Positions 42,830 through 51,640 of a DNA stretch of 64,000 nt are shown here, piece after piece (within the stretch, counting starts at the first letter, position 1; every line of letters begins with the position of its first letter). The stretch comes from Candidatus Aminicenantota bacterium (GTDB taxonomy: Bacteria > Acidobacteriota > Aminicenantia > Aminicenantales > Aminicenantaceae). Both the position numbers and the translations under genes were made by a program. The notes under the pieces are model-generated. The model made no database searches and was not told the DNA's origin. It saw nothing but the letters and a program-made list of their open reading frames with translations. The DNA is taken from NCBI GenBank assembly GCA_016927475.1, contig JAFGMO010000052.1:62001-126000 (forward strand), written 5' to 3'.

Positions 42830-44733
42830 AAATCTCGCTGGAACAAAAAATAGTTTCATCATTAAGATGGGGGATCATTTTCGGGTTTTTAGCCGGCACG
42901 GCCCACGGAATAATCAAACTTTGTGACGAAAACTATCTATCACAGCATTTGCTTCGGCTGACCTTCCGCAACATGGCCGTTTCTATCATCCAGGGTGTTC
43001 TGGCGGGAGCGGCCGTTTTTTTAATCCTTTTCCTGTTTTTTTTCTTTTTAACCTGGGTATGGAAAAAATGTGTTCTTAACTATTTCCAGATAACGGTCAC
43101 CCCTATCAAAAAAACGGATTCCCTGTGGAAAGCGGTTTTCCCGTCTTTGTTGGGCCTATATGGGTTGATCGAGACCATCAGGTTCATTACGGGAGCCTCA
43201 TCCGACACAAAGCTTTATTTGTTGAAAATCAGCGCCCTCTTGATCGCAGTCCTTTTGGCAGTACGGTTGTTTCCCAAAGACTTCTCTTCTTTTCGAAAGT
43301 CTATCTCGAATAAACTGACTGGAAAACCGATCCGGCGGGCGCCTGTTATCCTGCTTGTCCTGACCGCGGCTTTTTTTCTTGTACAACAGGCTGAATGGAT
43401 TTTATTTCCTCCTAAAGGGCCTAATGTCATCTTTATCCTGGCCGATGCTTTGAGGGCCGACCATCTGGGATGTTACGGTTATCCCCGGCCTACCTCATCC
43501 CATATCGATGCCTTCGCCGATAAAGGCATTGTTTTCGAAAGAATGATGAGCAACTCCCCTTGGACCAAACCTTCGGTCGCCAGTCTTTTTACCTCTCTTT
43601 TACCCCATGAACACGGCGTTCAGAACTGGGTGGCCGACCTGGATTCAAAAAACCTAACTTTGGCCGAAGCCTTTCGAAACCGGAAATACACCACAGCAGG
43701 TTTCCATGCCAATCCCATCATTTCCTCCCGTCATAATTTCCAGCAGGGCTTTGAAACCTACCAGGAGCTGCCCCTAAATGAATGTGACAAGATTGCAGAT
43801 ACATTCCTGGGATGGCTTTCTGAGCATAAAAACAAGACTTTTTTCGCCTACCTTCACTTCATGGACAATCATCTGCCCTATGATCCGCCGGAGGAAATCC
43901 TCGGTATCCTCGAACCGGAAGGCACGCTCTCATCGATGACCGGCCGGAATATTGCTTTCACAATGCGCATGATGACCGTTATCGGGCTATCAGCCGAAGA
44001 CAGACAACACCTGATCAACCTTTATGACGCCGAGCTTATCGATTTTGACCGCCAATTTCAAAAAATTCTTGCCTCCGTCGAAAGATACGGAATTGCGGAC
44101 AACACCATTATCGTTTTGACGGCCGACCACGGAGAGGAACTGTGGGACCACGGCGGATTCGAACACGGCCACTCCGTTTACAATGAGCTTTTGCATGTTC
44201 CCATGATAATAAAAGGACCTCAGCTTCCTGCAAAGAGAATAAGCCCTTTTGTCCAGATGCTTGATGTTTTTCCCAGCCTGATGGCCCTAACGGGAAAACC
44301 CATTCCGCCCGGCCTTAGGGGAAAAGATTTCACGGGGCTGCTCCTTGATGACAAAAATAACGACAGAGATATCATTGCGGAGGCAACTCTATACGATGTC
44401 CAAAAAAATGCCCTCATCAAAAACGGTTGGAAACTCATCCACAATACGGGAATTTTTTTTGAAGATACCTTTCTTTCTTTAGGAGACATGACGTCTTTTT
44501 TTTCACCGGAACCTGAAGAATCTTATGAGCTTTACGACCTGAGAACAGACTTCCAGGAAAAAAACAACCTCATTTTGAAGCAGCCGGATATTGTGCGCAT
44601 CCTCAAAAACCGGTTTCAGTTGATTTTGTCGCCTCTCTATCACCACTCCGTTCAAAAAAAAGAAAAAAAATCCGAAGACAAAATAAGGGAAAAAAAGCTG
44701 AAGGACCTTAAATCTCTGGGCTATATCAAGTGA
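42826..44733 (+). CDS. Membrane-anchored alkaline phosphatase-superfamily (sulfatase-like) enzyme, Thr nucleophile
   Basis: This 635-residue protein has an N-terminal membrane domain of about five helices (to ~190) and a periplasmic sulfatase-fold domain. Metal ligands are visible in ILADALRADHLG (D207) and ADHGEELWDHGGFEHGHS. At the nucleophile position the sequence is SPWTKPSVASLFTSLLP: Thr247 replaces the Cys/Ser of C-x-P-x-R and the Arg is lost, so formylglycine maturation is impossible. A Thr nucleophile is typical of phosphoethanolamine and phosphoglycerol transferases (EptA, LtaS). I therefore favour a phospho-group transferase or hydrolase acting on a glycan made by the two preceding GT-C proteins (inference). 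Confidence 0.75.
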   Translation: MKISLEQKIVSSLRWGIIFGFLAGTAHGIIKLCDENYLSQHLLRLTFRNMAVSIIQGVLAGAAVFLILFLFFFFLTWVWKKCVLNYFQITVTPIKKTDSLWKAVFPSLLGLYGLIETIRFITGASSDTKLYLLKISALLIAVLLAVRLFPKDFSSFRKSISNKLTGKPIRRAPVILLVLTAAFFLVQQAEWILFPPKGPNVIFILADALRADHLGCYGYPRPTSSHIDAFADKGIVFERMMSNSPWTKPSVASLFTSLLPHEHGVQNWVADLDSKNLTLAEAFRNRKYTTAGFHANPIISSRHNFQQGFETYQELPLNECDKIADTFLGWLSEHKNKTFFAYLHFMDNHLPYDPPEEILGILEPEGTLSSMTGRNIAFTMRMMTVIGLSAEDRQHLINLYDAELIDFDRQFQKILASVERYGIADNTIIVLTADHGEELWDHGGFEHGHSVYNELLHVPMIIKGPQLPAKRISPFVQMLDVFPSLMALTGKPIPPGLRGKDFTGLLLDDKNNDRDIIAEATLYDVQKNALIKNGWKLIHNTGIFFEDTFLSLGDMTSFFSPEPEESYELYDLRTDFQEKNNLILKQPDIVRILKNRFQLILSPLYHHSVQKKEKKSEDKIREKKLKDLKSLGYIK

Positions 44734-44748
44734 GCTAGTATTTTCAAC

Positions 44749-45138
44749 TTATGTTTTTTTCCGGGGATAACAGGCCTCGATGATCGATTTGATCCCGCCC
44801 CTGGGATTAAACTCCCCTATTACCCGAGCCGAAACAGGACGGCAGGCCTTAACAACATCTTCCAAAATACGGTTGACGGCGTTCTCATAGAAAATCCCCA
44901 GGTTCCGGTAGGCCAGAAGATACATTTTCAAAGACTTCAGCTCAAGGCATTGTTTCCCGGGGATGTAGCGTACCGTTATTTTTCCAAAATCCGGCAGGCC
45001 CGTTTTCGGACATACGGAGGTAAATTCGGGAATCTCTACCGTTATCTCATAGTTGGGAAATTGGTTGGCAAATGTTTCAATGGAAGGAAGCTCAGCTTTT
45101 AGACCGGCTTCAGCTTCCTTGTTTGATACGGGGGCCAC
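44749..45138 (-). CDS. queF: NADPH-dependent preQ0 reductase QueF
   Basis: This 129-residue type I QueF has the catalytic Cys in FTSVCPKTGLPDFG and the substrate Glu and motif ELKSLKMYLLAYRN that distinguish QueF from GTP cyclohydrolase I. It reduces preQ0 to preQ1 for queuosine. It is separated from queCDE by the glycosyltransferase block and on the opposite strand, convergent with the sulfatase-like gene. Confidence 0.95.
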   Translation of the reverse strand: MAPVSNKEAEAGLKAELPSIETFANQFPNYEITVEIPEFTSVCPKTGLPDFGKITVRYIPGKQCLELKSLKMYLLAYRNLGIFYENAVNRILEDVVKACRPVSARVIGEFNPRGGIKSIIEACYPRKKT

Positions 45139-45179
45139 AGGTAATCCTTTAATAGAAGTATATTACAAAGCTGTAAGGC

Positions 45180-45208
45180 TTGACAAATATTTAAAAAGAA
45201 GCTATATT
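45180..45208 (+). promoter_or_regulatory. Sigma-70 promoter of the fur-like operon
   Basis: A perfect -35 TTGACA (45180-45185) and TATATT (-10, 45203-45208, 5/6) have the ideal 17-bp spacing. The predicted start falls at the left edge of the Fur box. Confidence 0.8.
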
Positions 45209-45213
45209 GTTAA

Positions 45214-45228
45214 TGAAAATGATTTTCA
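45214..45228 (+). promoter_or_regulatory. Fur box (7-1-7 palindrome)
   Basis: TGAAAATGATTTTCA is a perfect 7-1-7 inverted repeat of the Fur-family type (TGATAAT-n-ATTATCA). A second, imperfect 7-1-7 unit (TGATTTTCATTATCA, 45220-45234) overlaps it, giving the tandem arrangement usual for Fur dimers. It covers the predicted transcription start, so the regulator encoded next probably represses itself. Confidence 0.85.
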
Positions 45229-45247
45229 TTATCATTAAGAGGTAAAA

Positions 45248-45715
45248 ATGCCCGGACCAAAACGATGGAGGCACAGATTTAGAGAGCAGGTTTGTAGGTG
45301 GACGATGCCCCGTGAAGCCATTCTCGATCTTCTCAGCCGAACCTCAAAACATATGAGCCCTAAAGAAATTTACGGGGAGATTCAAAAATCTTATCCGGGC
45401 ATCGGACTGACTACCGTCTACCGCACACTGGACCTTTTGGTCCGGTCGGGTGTCATCAACCGATTCTCATTCGGTGATGGTCAAAGCCGCTATGAATTTA
45501 AGGAAGGCCGGAAACAATCCCAACATTATCACCTCATTTGCACGCAGTGCGGACGGATTTTCGATTACAGTGACTTTGTCGAAGAAGAATTAGCCATTGT
45601 GCGTAAGACGGAGGCGATCCTGGCCAAAAAGTACAACTTTATGGTTCAGGATCATAACATCGAATTTTACGGACTGTGTGATCAATGCCAGTCCCAAAAC
45701 GAAAGGAGATCATAA
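45248..45715 (+). CDS. fur: Fur-family metal-dependent transcriptional regulator
   Basis: This 155-residue Fur-family protein has an N-terminal winged helix (PREAILDLLSR...MSPKEIYGEI...GLTTVYRTLDLL), a metal-site region (QHYHLICTQCGRIFDY) and a C-terminal zinc CxxC (CDQC). The His-x-His/CxxC layout fits Fur or PerR; the AT-rich palindromic box in its promoter fits either. An AAGAGGT ribosome site precedes the ATG. It heads a run of iron-sulfur and redox genes, suggesting iron-responsive control. Confidence 0.9.
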   Translation: MPGPKRWRHRFREQVCRWTMPREAILDLLSRTSKHMSPKEIYGEIQKSYPGIGLTTVYRTLDLLVRSGVINRFSFGDGQSRYEFKEGRKQSQHYHLICTQCGRIFDYSDFVEEELAIVRKTEAILAKKYNFMVQDHNIEFYGLCDQCQSQNERRS

Positions 45716-45716
45716 A

Positions 45717-46094
45717 ATGCCAGGAGGAGACAGAACAGGACCTTGGGGAGCAGGCCCGAGAACAGGAAGAGCCATGGGCTATTGCTCCGGATACTCCGTT
45801 CCCGGTTATATGAATCCCGGACCCGGATGGGGCCGCGGATTCGGACGTGGATACGGAATGGGCCGGGGAGGAGGAAGAGGATGGGGCCGCTGGGGCGGCA
45901 CCGGTTTTTGGGGAATGCCTTCTTATCCCTACAACCCCTCAGTTTCTTACGCTCCACCCACTATGGCAGGCTCTTTCTCAGCAGATGAGGAAAAGGCCGC
46001 ACTGGAGGAGCAGGCCAAATTCATGCGAGATCAGCTCAACCAGATCCAGAACCGGCTTGAAGAGCTCGCCAAAGAAAAGAAAACGCAAAAATAA
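45717..46094 (+). CDS. DUF5320-type Gly/Arg-rich small protein
   Basis: This 125-residue protein starts MPGGDRTGPWGAGPRTGR, the hallmark of DUF5320 proteins. A Gly/Arg/Trp/Tyr-rich low-complexity middle (about 35-70) and a C-terminal coiled coil (ADEEKAALEEQAKFMRDQLN) follow. Members are commonly encoded beside NifX-like, Mrp/NBP35 and CGGC genes in anaerobes, exactly as here; function unknown. It follows the fur stop by 1 bp, with AAAGGAG upstream. Confidence 0.85.
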   Translation: MPGGDRTGPWGAGPRTGRAMGYCSGYSVPGYMNPGPGWGRGFGRGYGMGRGGGRGWGRWGGTGFWGMPSYPYNPSVSYAPPTMAGSFSADEEKAALEEQAKFMRDQLNQIQNRLEELAKEKKTQK

Positions 46095-46169
46095 ATATCA
46101 TCCCCCTCTCTTCCAATGCCTTATCGACTGAGAAAGGACGATGATATTTTATTCAGGAAAAGAGGATAT

Positions 46170-46192
46170 CCGGCGGTGAAAAAAATCGCCGG
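46170..46192. repeat. Short hairpin in the DUF5320/NifX spacer
   Basis: CCGGCG (46170-46175) and CGCCGG (46187-46192) form a 6-bp stem around an A-rich 11-nt loop. Confidence 0.35.
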
Positions 46193-46206
46193 TGAACAAA
46201 GAATGG

Positions 46207-46261
46207 AAAAACCGGTCGGTTTGGGTTCCCACAAGATGACCGTATAATCCGGCCGGTTTTT
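46207..46261 (+). terminator. Terminator-like hairpin after the fur-DUF5320 unit
   Basis: A 13-bp stem (46207-46219 with 46249-46261, AAAAACCGGTCGG against CCGGCCGGTTTTT, one G-T pair) ends in five T residues. The 29-nt loop contains a small GGG/CCC hairpin. It is nearly symmetric, but only plus-strand genes flank it. Confidence 0.6.
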
Positions 46262-46322
46262 ATTCTCTCATCTCTCAATAGTATCAAAAAACAGAAACAA
46301 GAAAGCAATAAAAATCAAATTC

Positions 46323-46331
46323 TGCTATGAT
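46323..46331 (+). promoter_or_regulatory. Extended -10 promoter of the NifX-mrp operon
   Basis: TGCTATGAT is a near-consensus extended -10, located 20 bp before the ATG. No convincing -35 is visible. Confidence 0.45.
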
Positions 46332-46351
46332 GAGAAGACAAGGAGTACAAA

Positions 46352-47050
46352 ATGAAAGTTGCCATAGCTACAGACCAAGACAGTGTCTCAGCCCATTTCG
46401 GACGTTGTGATTCTTATTCGATCTATGAAATAGAGGAAGGAAAAATACTCGATAAAAAAATCATTCCCAATCCCGGTCATGAACCGGGATTCCTGCCTCA
46501 ATTCTTAGCGGAAAGAGAGGTCACCTGCATCATCGCCGGGGGAATGGGACCACGAGCACAGAACCTCTTCTCCCAGAAAAACATCAAAACCATTACCGGA
46601 GTCCAAGGAAAAATTGAAGAGGTGATTGAACAATTCCTGGAACAGGATCTGGCTTCCGGTGAGGACCTTTGCGGGCACCGGAAGGGAGAACATCAACCAA
46701 CCGGATATAAACACAGGGAAAAAGGGAAACAAACGGACATGGAAAAAATCATCTGTTTCAGCGCATTGGGAAAAGAACTGAGTTCGGAAATCGATCCCCG
46801 GTTCGGGCGTGCCGCCTATTTCCTATTCATCAACATTAGAACCGGCTCATTTGAAGCCGTGAAAAATCCTTTTGTGGACGCAGGTCAAGGAGCTGGGACT
46901 CAAACCGCCCAAATGGTGGCCGATAAAGGAGCCACCACTGTTTTTACGGGTGACTGCGGGCCGAAAGCGAAAATTGTGCTTCAAGCCGCCGGTATCGAGG
47001 TCAAAACAGGATTCAGCGGGAAGGTGGAAGAAATCCTGAGAAAATATTAA
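46352..47050 (+). CDS. Tandem NifX/NifB-like dinitrogenase cofactor-binding domain protein
   Basis: This 232-residue protein contains two copies of the Fe-Mo cofactor-binding (NifX/VnfX) domain. The first (1-100) has [20 protein letters not shown]; the second (from ~128) has [23 protein letters not shown] His/Lys-rich linker with a Cys-His pair separates them. No nitrogenase genes are present; stand-alone members beside Mrp occur in many non-diazotrophic anaerobes and probably bind iron-sulfur clusters. An AAGGAG site precedes the ATG. Confidence 0.88.
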   Translation: MKVAIATDQDSVSAHFGRCDSYSIYEIEEGKILDKKIIPNPGHEPGFLPQFLAEREVTCIIAGGMGPRAQNLFSQKNIKTITGVQGKIEEVIEQFLEQDLASGEDLCGHRKGEHQPTGYKHREKGKQTDMEKIICFSALGKELSSEIDPRFGRAAYFLFINIRTGSFEAVKNPFVDAGQGAGTQTAQMVADKGATTVFTGDCGPKAKIVLQAAGIEVKTGFSGKVEEILRKY

Positions 47051-47063
47051 CAAAGGAAAAAAA

Positions 47064-47873
47064 ATGCCTGATAAAGACAAACAAAGAGAAGAAGATATTA
47101 AAGTCAACAATGCCTTAAAAAGAATAAAAAACAGACTTCTTGTTTTCAGTGGAAAAGGAGGGGTTGGTAAAAGCACCGTTTCAGCCAACCTGGCCCTGGC
47201 ATTTGCCCGCAAGGGGCTGCAGGTAGGGCTTCTTGATGTCGATATTCACGGCCCCAACCTGGCAAAAATGCTCGGCGTTGAAGATAAAAAGCTGGAGGTC
47301 ACCCCCGAAGGAATCAAAGCCGTTGAAGCGGCACCCAATATGAAATTGGTCTCTATGTCTTTTCTCCTTCAGGATCCCGACCTGCCCGTCATCTGGCGGG
47401 GCCCGATGAAAATGAAGGCTATCCAACAATTTCTGGGAGATGTGAATTGGGGAGACCTGGACTGGCTGGTCATTGATTCACCTCCGGGGACAGGTGATGA
47501 ACCTTTATCCGTGGCCCAGTTGATTCCGGCTACGGGAGCGATCGTCGTCACCACTCCCCAGGAAATCTCTCTCATGGATTCCCGGAAAGCCATCGCTTTC
47601 GCGCGCAAGCTTAACCTCAAAGTTTTCGGCATCATCGAAAACATGAGTGGAATGATTTGTCCTCATTGCGGAGGAAAAATCGATGTTTTCAAAGAAGGAG
47701 GAGGAGAAAAAGCGGCCCAGCAATTAAACGTTCCTTTTCTGGGAAAAATTCCTCTCGATCCAGCGATCGTCACCTCGGGTGACGAGGGAAATCCTTTTAT
47801 AATAGCGAACCCTGATTCGGAAGCCAGCAAGGCCTTTATGGAAATTGTAGAAAAGATCATCACGACTCCGTGA
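47064..47873 (+). CDS. mrp: Mrp/NBP35-type iron-sulfur carrier ATPase
   Basis: This 269-residue P-loop ATPase has the deviant Walker [32 protein letters not shown] and the cluster-binding CPHCGG. It transfers Fe-S clusters to apoproteins. It follows the NifX-like gene by 13 bp, and the two are commonly linked. Confidence 0.94.
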   Translation: MPDKDKQREEDIKVNNALKRIKNRLLVFSGKGGVGKSTVSANLALAFARKGLQVGLLDVDIHGPNLAKMLGVEDKKLEVTPEGIKAVEAAPNMKLVSMSFLLQDPDLPVIWRGPMKMKAIQQFLGDVNWGDLDWLVIDSPPGTGDEPLSVAQLIPATGAIVVTTPQEISLMDSRKAIAFARKLNLKVFGIIENMSGMICPHCGGKIDVFKEGGGEKAAQQLNVPFLGKIPLDPAIVTSGDEGNPFIIANPDSEASKAFMEIVEKIITTP

Positions 47874-47903
47874 TCAATTTTTTCTTAATAAAAGGAGTTT
47901 TTC

Positions 47904-48347
47904 ATGAAAAAAGTCGGCATTATCATCTGCGGCCGCTATCAAGAATGCGGCGGCGGCAAATGCCTCCGGTCCCTGAGAGAAAGGGTGGGAGGATTCGCCC
48001 GTTATGGAAAAGACGAACAGGTTGAACTTGTCGGATATTCCACCTGCGGCGGTTGTCCCGGAGGCAATATCGAATATGTCCCCGAAGAAATGAAAAAGAA
48101 TGGAGCTGAGGTTATCCACCTGGCAACGGGGCTGGTGGTAGGTTATCCTCCATGCCCCAGGATTCGCCAATTCAAACAGTTTATCGAATCTTATTATAAA
48201 ATTCCCGTCGTCATCGGCACCCATCCCATACCTTTGAAATATCTCGAAGCACACCAAAAGCTTCCTTTTTGGGAGAACACAAAAATGGAAGAGCTGGCCG
48301 GAGACCTGATGAAAGAAGACCGGAAAATCATGGAGGATTACAATTGA
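47904..48347 (+). CDS. CGGC domain-containing protein
   Basis: This 147-residue protein has the family's cysteine clusters: CGRYQECGGGKCLRSL near the N-terminus, the CGGCPGGN motif in the middle and PPCPRI later, which likely bind a metal or Fe-S cluster. Function unknown; frequent neighbour of Mrp and NifX-like genes. A GGAG site precedes the ATG. Confidence 0.85.
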   Translation: MKKVGIIICGRYQECGGGKCLRSLRERVGGFARYGKDEQVELVGYSTCGGCPGGNIEYVPEEMKKNGAEVIHLATGLVVGYPPCPRIRQFKQFIESYYKIPVVIGTHPIPLKYLEAHQKLPFWENTKMEELAGDLMKEDRKIMEDYN

Positions 48348-48372
48348 CCTGAAGTTTTTTTAAGGACGTGTA

Positions 48373-48621
48373 ATGCCAATATATGAGTATAAATGCAAAG
48401 AATGCGGGAAAACCTCCGAGATTTTTTTCCGCTCCCGCCAGGAACATGTTAAACCTGCTTGTTCTTTTTGCGGAAGTAAAAATCTCGAAAAAATCATTTC
48501 TTCGCCGGCTTCGGTCCGTATGGGCGGATTCACGCCCGGAGGCCGGACCTGCTGCGGAAGGGAAGAAAGGTGTGATACCCCTCCCTGTACCCAAACGGGA
48601 TCTTGCCGCAAAGACACATAA
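48373..48621 (+). CDS. FmdB-type zinc-ribbon protein
   Basis: This 82-residue protein begins MPIYEYKCKECGKTSEIF, the FmdB/CxxC-CxxC-SSSS signature, with a second CSFCGS pair. The C-terminal tail has extra cysteines (TCCGREERC, PPC) suggesting additional metal binding. FmdB proteins were named from formamidase operons, but most, including this one, have no known function. Confidence 0.85.
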   Translation: MPIYEYKCKECGKTSEIFFRSRQEHVKPACSFCGSKNLEKIISSPASVRMGGFTPGGRTCCGREERCDTPPCTQTGSCRKDT

Positions 48622-48711
48622 GACCAGGGCGCGAAGAAAAAATAGAATCTCCTGCCATCTTCTGCATGAAAAGATAACATACATTGTTTACTAACACTCA
48701 GGAGGAATACG

Positions 48712-49899
48712 TTGAAAGATAAACCAAAAAGTGAATTTACGGGAGTGATACACGGGGGACAACATCTCGACCCATCATACGGCGGAGTGTCCGTACCCAT
48801 TTATCAGTCTTCCACCTTCGCTTTCAAAAACGCCGCTCAAGGAGCCGCCCGGTTCGCCGGAAAAGAAAAGGGATATATCTACACCCGCATTGGTAATCCA
48901 ACCATCAGCGCCCTTGAAAACAGCGTTGCTTTTCTCGAAAACGGATATGGTGGAATGGCCACAAGCTCGGGCATGTCGGCATTGACCACTATCCTTATCG
49001 CCTTTTTAGACAAAAATTCCCATATGATCGGAACCGAAGCCGTATACGGTCCTTCACGGATGGTCGTTGAAAGCGAACTAAGCCGTTTCGGAATTGAATA
49101 CGACTATATCGATACATCCGACATCAAAAATATCGAGGCCCATCTCCGGCCCAATACCCGGCTTCTTTTCCTCGAAACGCCGGCGAATCCGACGATCATT
49201 CTATCTGATATCAGGGCCTGTGCCGATCTGGCTAAGAAAAAGGGAATTCCTCTTGTAGTGGACAACACATTCTCCAGCCCGGTTCTGCAAAAACCCCTCG
49301 ATCTGGGAGCGGACGTCGTCATGCACAGTCTGACAAAATTTCTGAACGGCCACAGCGACGTCGTGGGGGGCATCATTGTTCCCAAAACCGAGGAGTTATT
49401 CAAGCGGCTGCGGAAGGTTCTCACTCTGATGGGAGGAACCATGGATCCTCACCAGGCATGGCTCGTCCTGCGAGGCATAAAAACACTTGCCCTTAGGGTT
49501 GAAAAAAGCCAGGAAAATGCCATAAAACTTGCCCAATTTCTGGAAAATCATCCCCAGGTCAAATGGGTGAATTATCCCGGTCTTCCCTCTCATCCCCAGC
49601 ACGATCTGGCCAAAAAGCAGATGAAAGGTTTTGGCTCCATGCTCTGCTTCGGTCTCCAGGGAGGATATGATGCCGGCCGGAAAATGATCGACGCCGTAAA
49701 GCTCTGTACCCTGGCTGTCTCGCTTGGAGGGGTGGAAAGCTTGATCCAGCATCCTGCCAGCATGACCCATGCCGGTGTCCCCAAAGAAAAGCGAGAAAAA
49801 GCCGGCATCAGCGACGATCTGATTCGCATATCCGTCGGTTGTGAAGGTTATGAAGACCTCAAGGACGATTTGGAGCAGGCGCTGGCACAAACAGCCTGA
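48712..49899 (+). CDS. Trans-sulfuration PLP enzyme (cystathionine gamma-synthase / methionine gamma-lyase family)
   Basis: This 395-residue fold-type I PLP enzyme has the substrate tyrosine/arginine segment YIYTRIGNPT, SSGMSALTTI, the PLP Asp in VDNTFSSP and the lysine in HSLTKFLNGHSDVVGG. The C-terminal SLGGVESLIQHPASMTH is also conserved. Sequence does not separate cystathionine gamma-synthase, beta/gamma-lyase and methionine gamma-lyase. The start is TTG, supported by an AGGAGG site 7 nt upstream and the conserved N-terminus. Confidence 0.87.
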   Translation: MKDKPKSEFTGVIHGGQHLDPSYGGVSVPIYQSSTFAFKNAAQGAARFAGKEKGYIYTRIGNPTISALENSVAFLENGYGGMATSSGMSALTTILIAFLDKNSHMIGTEAVYGPSRMVVESELSRFGIEYDYIDTSDIKNIEAHLRPNTRLLFLETPANPTIILSDIRACADLAKKKGIPLVVDNTFSSPVLQKPLDLGADVVMHSLTKFLNGHSDVVGGIIVPKTEELFKRLRKVLTLMGGTMDPHQAWLVLRGIKTLALRVEKSQENAIKLAQFLENHPQVKWVNYPGLPSHPQHDLAKKQMKGFGSMLCFGLQGGYDAGRKMIDAVKLCTLAVSLGGVESLIQHPASMTHAGVPKEKREKAGISDDLIRISVGCEGYEDLKDDLEQALAQTA

Positions 49900-49949
49900 A
49901 AGAGAACTGTTGTTGGTTTTTAAGAAGATTTTCCTCTAAGGAGCCCATA

Positions 49950-50675
49950 ATGGGTGAAAAAACAAATATCAGACTTCAGATCGTTTATGACAACAGGGCC
50001 TTGAACGAAAATTTTCAGGCGGATTGGGGTTTTTCCTGCCTTGTCACCGGCCTCGAAAAATCCATTCTCTTTGATACCGGAGCCAATGGCAAAATCCTTC
50101 TACACAACATGGAAAACTTGGGCATCTCACCTCAAAATATAGACGTGGTTCTTTTATCCCACGATCATTATGACCATACGGGAGGGCTGGAAACACTTGC
50201 TGCAAAAAACCCCCGGGTCGAAGTTTGGTTTCCTCACTTTTTCTCCGGCCCTTTCCGGGAAAAGATTCAGGCTATAAAGACAAAACCGGTTCCTGTTGAA
50301 GAATATCAAGAAATTTGTCCCGGAGCTTTTACGACCGGAGTCATCTCCGGATGGATCAATGAACAATCTCTGGTCCTATCCTTTTCCAAAGGCTTCATTT
50401 TGATCACGGGCTGTGCCCATCCCCGCATCACCCGTATCATGGAACAGGTCCGGGAAAAAACACAGAAAAATCTTTACGCCGTCTTGGGAGGATTTCACCT
50501 GGCCGGATTTGAAAAGAACGAAATCCTGGAGATCATTCAGGAATTTAAGAATACGGGCGTCCAAAAAGCGGGACCATGTCACTGTTCGGGTGATGAAGCA
50601 AGAAAATTTTTCTTACAGGAATATGGAAAAGATTTTCTGGACCTGAGCGCCGGAAAAGAGGTGGTCTTTCCATGA
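49950..50675 (+). CDS. Metallo-beta-lactamase-fold hydrolase
   Basis: This 241-residue MBL-fold protein has HDHYDHTGGL (metal motif H-x-H-x-D-H), a later ITGCAHPRI and a C-terminal GPCHCSG in place of the usual histidine segment. This is the pattern of COG1237 proteins related to 7,8-dihydropterin-6-methyl-4-(beta-D-ribofuranosyl)-aminobenzene-5'-phosphate synthase. The exact substrate is unknown. The ATG follows AAGGAG. Confidence 0.82.
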   Translation: MGEKTNIRLQIVYDNRALNENFQADWGFSCLVTGLEKSILFDTGANGKILLHNMENLGISPQNIDVVLLSHDHYDHTGGLETLAAKNPRVEVWFPHFFSGPFREKIQAIKTKPVPVEEYQEICPGAFTTGVISGWINEQSLVLSFSKGFILITGCAHPRITRIMEQVREKTQKNLYAVLGGFHLAGFEKNEILEIIQEFKNTGVQKAGPCHCSGDEARKFFLQEYGKDFLDLSAGKEVVFP

Positions 50676-50820
50676 TTTCGAGGAGCAGTTTCCTCTGCAG
50701 GAATATGGATGCCGCTGCTTTAGTGATTCATCCCCTTCTCTCAGAAGAACCTGGTTTTAAAAACCGAAAGATTTTCCAACCTTATCCATAAAAGGATTAT
50801 CCAAAGGAGGGAAGAAAAAA

Positions 50821-51573
50821 ATGAAAAGAACAAACTGGAAATACCTAATTGATATCCTCATGTTTTTTTGCATGACGGGTATGATATTTATTGGCATTCT
50901 CCTCGGATTCGTCCTGGCCGAAGGCCCGCGTGTCCGGGAAGCCGATAAATATTTTCTCAACCTCCACCGGCATCAATGGGGGCATATACACCTTTATCTC
51001 TCGCTTTTTTTTGTCGTGCTTCTGGTCATCCATATCATTCTCAACTGGAGCTGGATAACAGGAAAAACCAAAAATATCTTTAAAGGCGGTTGGAAAGCCG
51101 CTTTAATCATGATCGTTCTATTGGCCGCAGCCGTCATTTTCATGTTCTGGGCATTTACTCCCAAACACTCTATCGCCTATGAAGGATACGGCCAAAGAGA
51201 AGGAGAGCTTGAACAACCACAAAAAGTCCGGGGAAAAATCCATCAAGAAGAACCCGCCGAGGAAACCGGTGTTCATGAAAAAAATCGAGCACATGAGGAA
51301 CAGGGCGTGCACGAAGAACATAAGGAAGGGGAAAAAACGGCAAGAGGAAGAATGGCCGAGGACCAATCCGGAATCCTGATTACGGGTCAAATGACATTAC
51401 GTGAGATAGCTGAAAAAACGGGAATCCAGGCGATTGATATCCTTGAGGCGATGGAGCTTCCGGAAAACACGCCTCTGGATGAAACGCTTGGCCGATTGCG
51501 GCGCCGGTACGGCTTCTCTATGCCCCGTTTTAGAGAAGTTATCGAAAAATTACAGAAGAAAGAACCTCTCTAA
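50821..51573 (+). CDS. DUF4405 membrane protein with C-terminal helical domain
   Basis: This 250-residue protein has three transmembrane helices in the first ~120 residues and the histidine pattern HRHQWGHIHLYLSLFFVVLLVIHI, which resembles cytochrome b-type heme ligation in DUF4405. A highly charged, His/Glu-rich linker (about 122-185, repeated VHEE/AHEE) follows. A C-terminal module (TGQMTLREIAEKTGIQAIDI) resembles a small domain found in other Fe-S-associated membrane proteins. An excellent AAAGGAGG site precedes the ATG. Electron transfer at the membrane is inferred. Confidence 0.72.
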   Translation: MKRTNWKYLIDILMFFCMTGMIFIGILLGFVLAEGPRVREADKYFLNLHRHQWGHIHLYLSLFFVVLLVIHIILNWSWITGKTKNIFKGGWKAALIMIVLLAAAVIFMFWAFTPKHSIAYEGYGQREGELEQPQKVRGKIHQEEPAEETGVHEKNRAHEEQGVHEEHKEGEKTARGRMAEDQSGILITGQMTLREIAEKTGIQAIDILEAMELPENTPLDETLGRLRRRYGFSMPRFREVIEKLQKKEPL

Positions 51574-51590
51574 AATTATCCACTGTTATT

Positions 51591-51599
51591 TGCTATAAT
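51591..51599 (+). promoter_or_regulatory. Extended -10 promoter of the NifU-like gene
   Basis: TGCTATAAT is a perfect extended -10, 41 bp before the ATG; it is identical to the elements in front of plsC and dodecin. Confidence 0.55.
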
Positions 51600-51640
51600 A
51601 ATTTTTCCCAGAAAGGAAAATTCATCGAACGAGATCCACG

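Noticed and set aside
46352..47050. Nitrogenase-associated locus
   Set aside because: NifX-like domains occur, but there are no nifHDK, nifE/N or nifB genes; the cluster is the common non-diazotrophic NifX-Mrp type.
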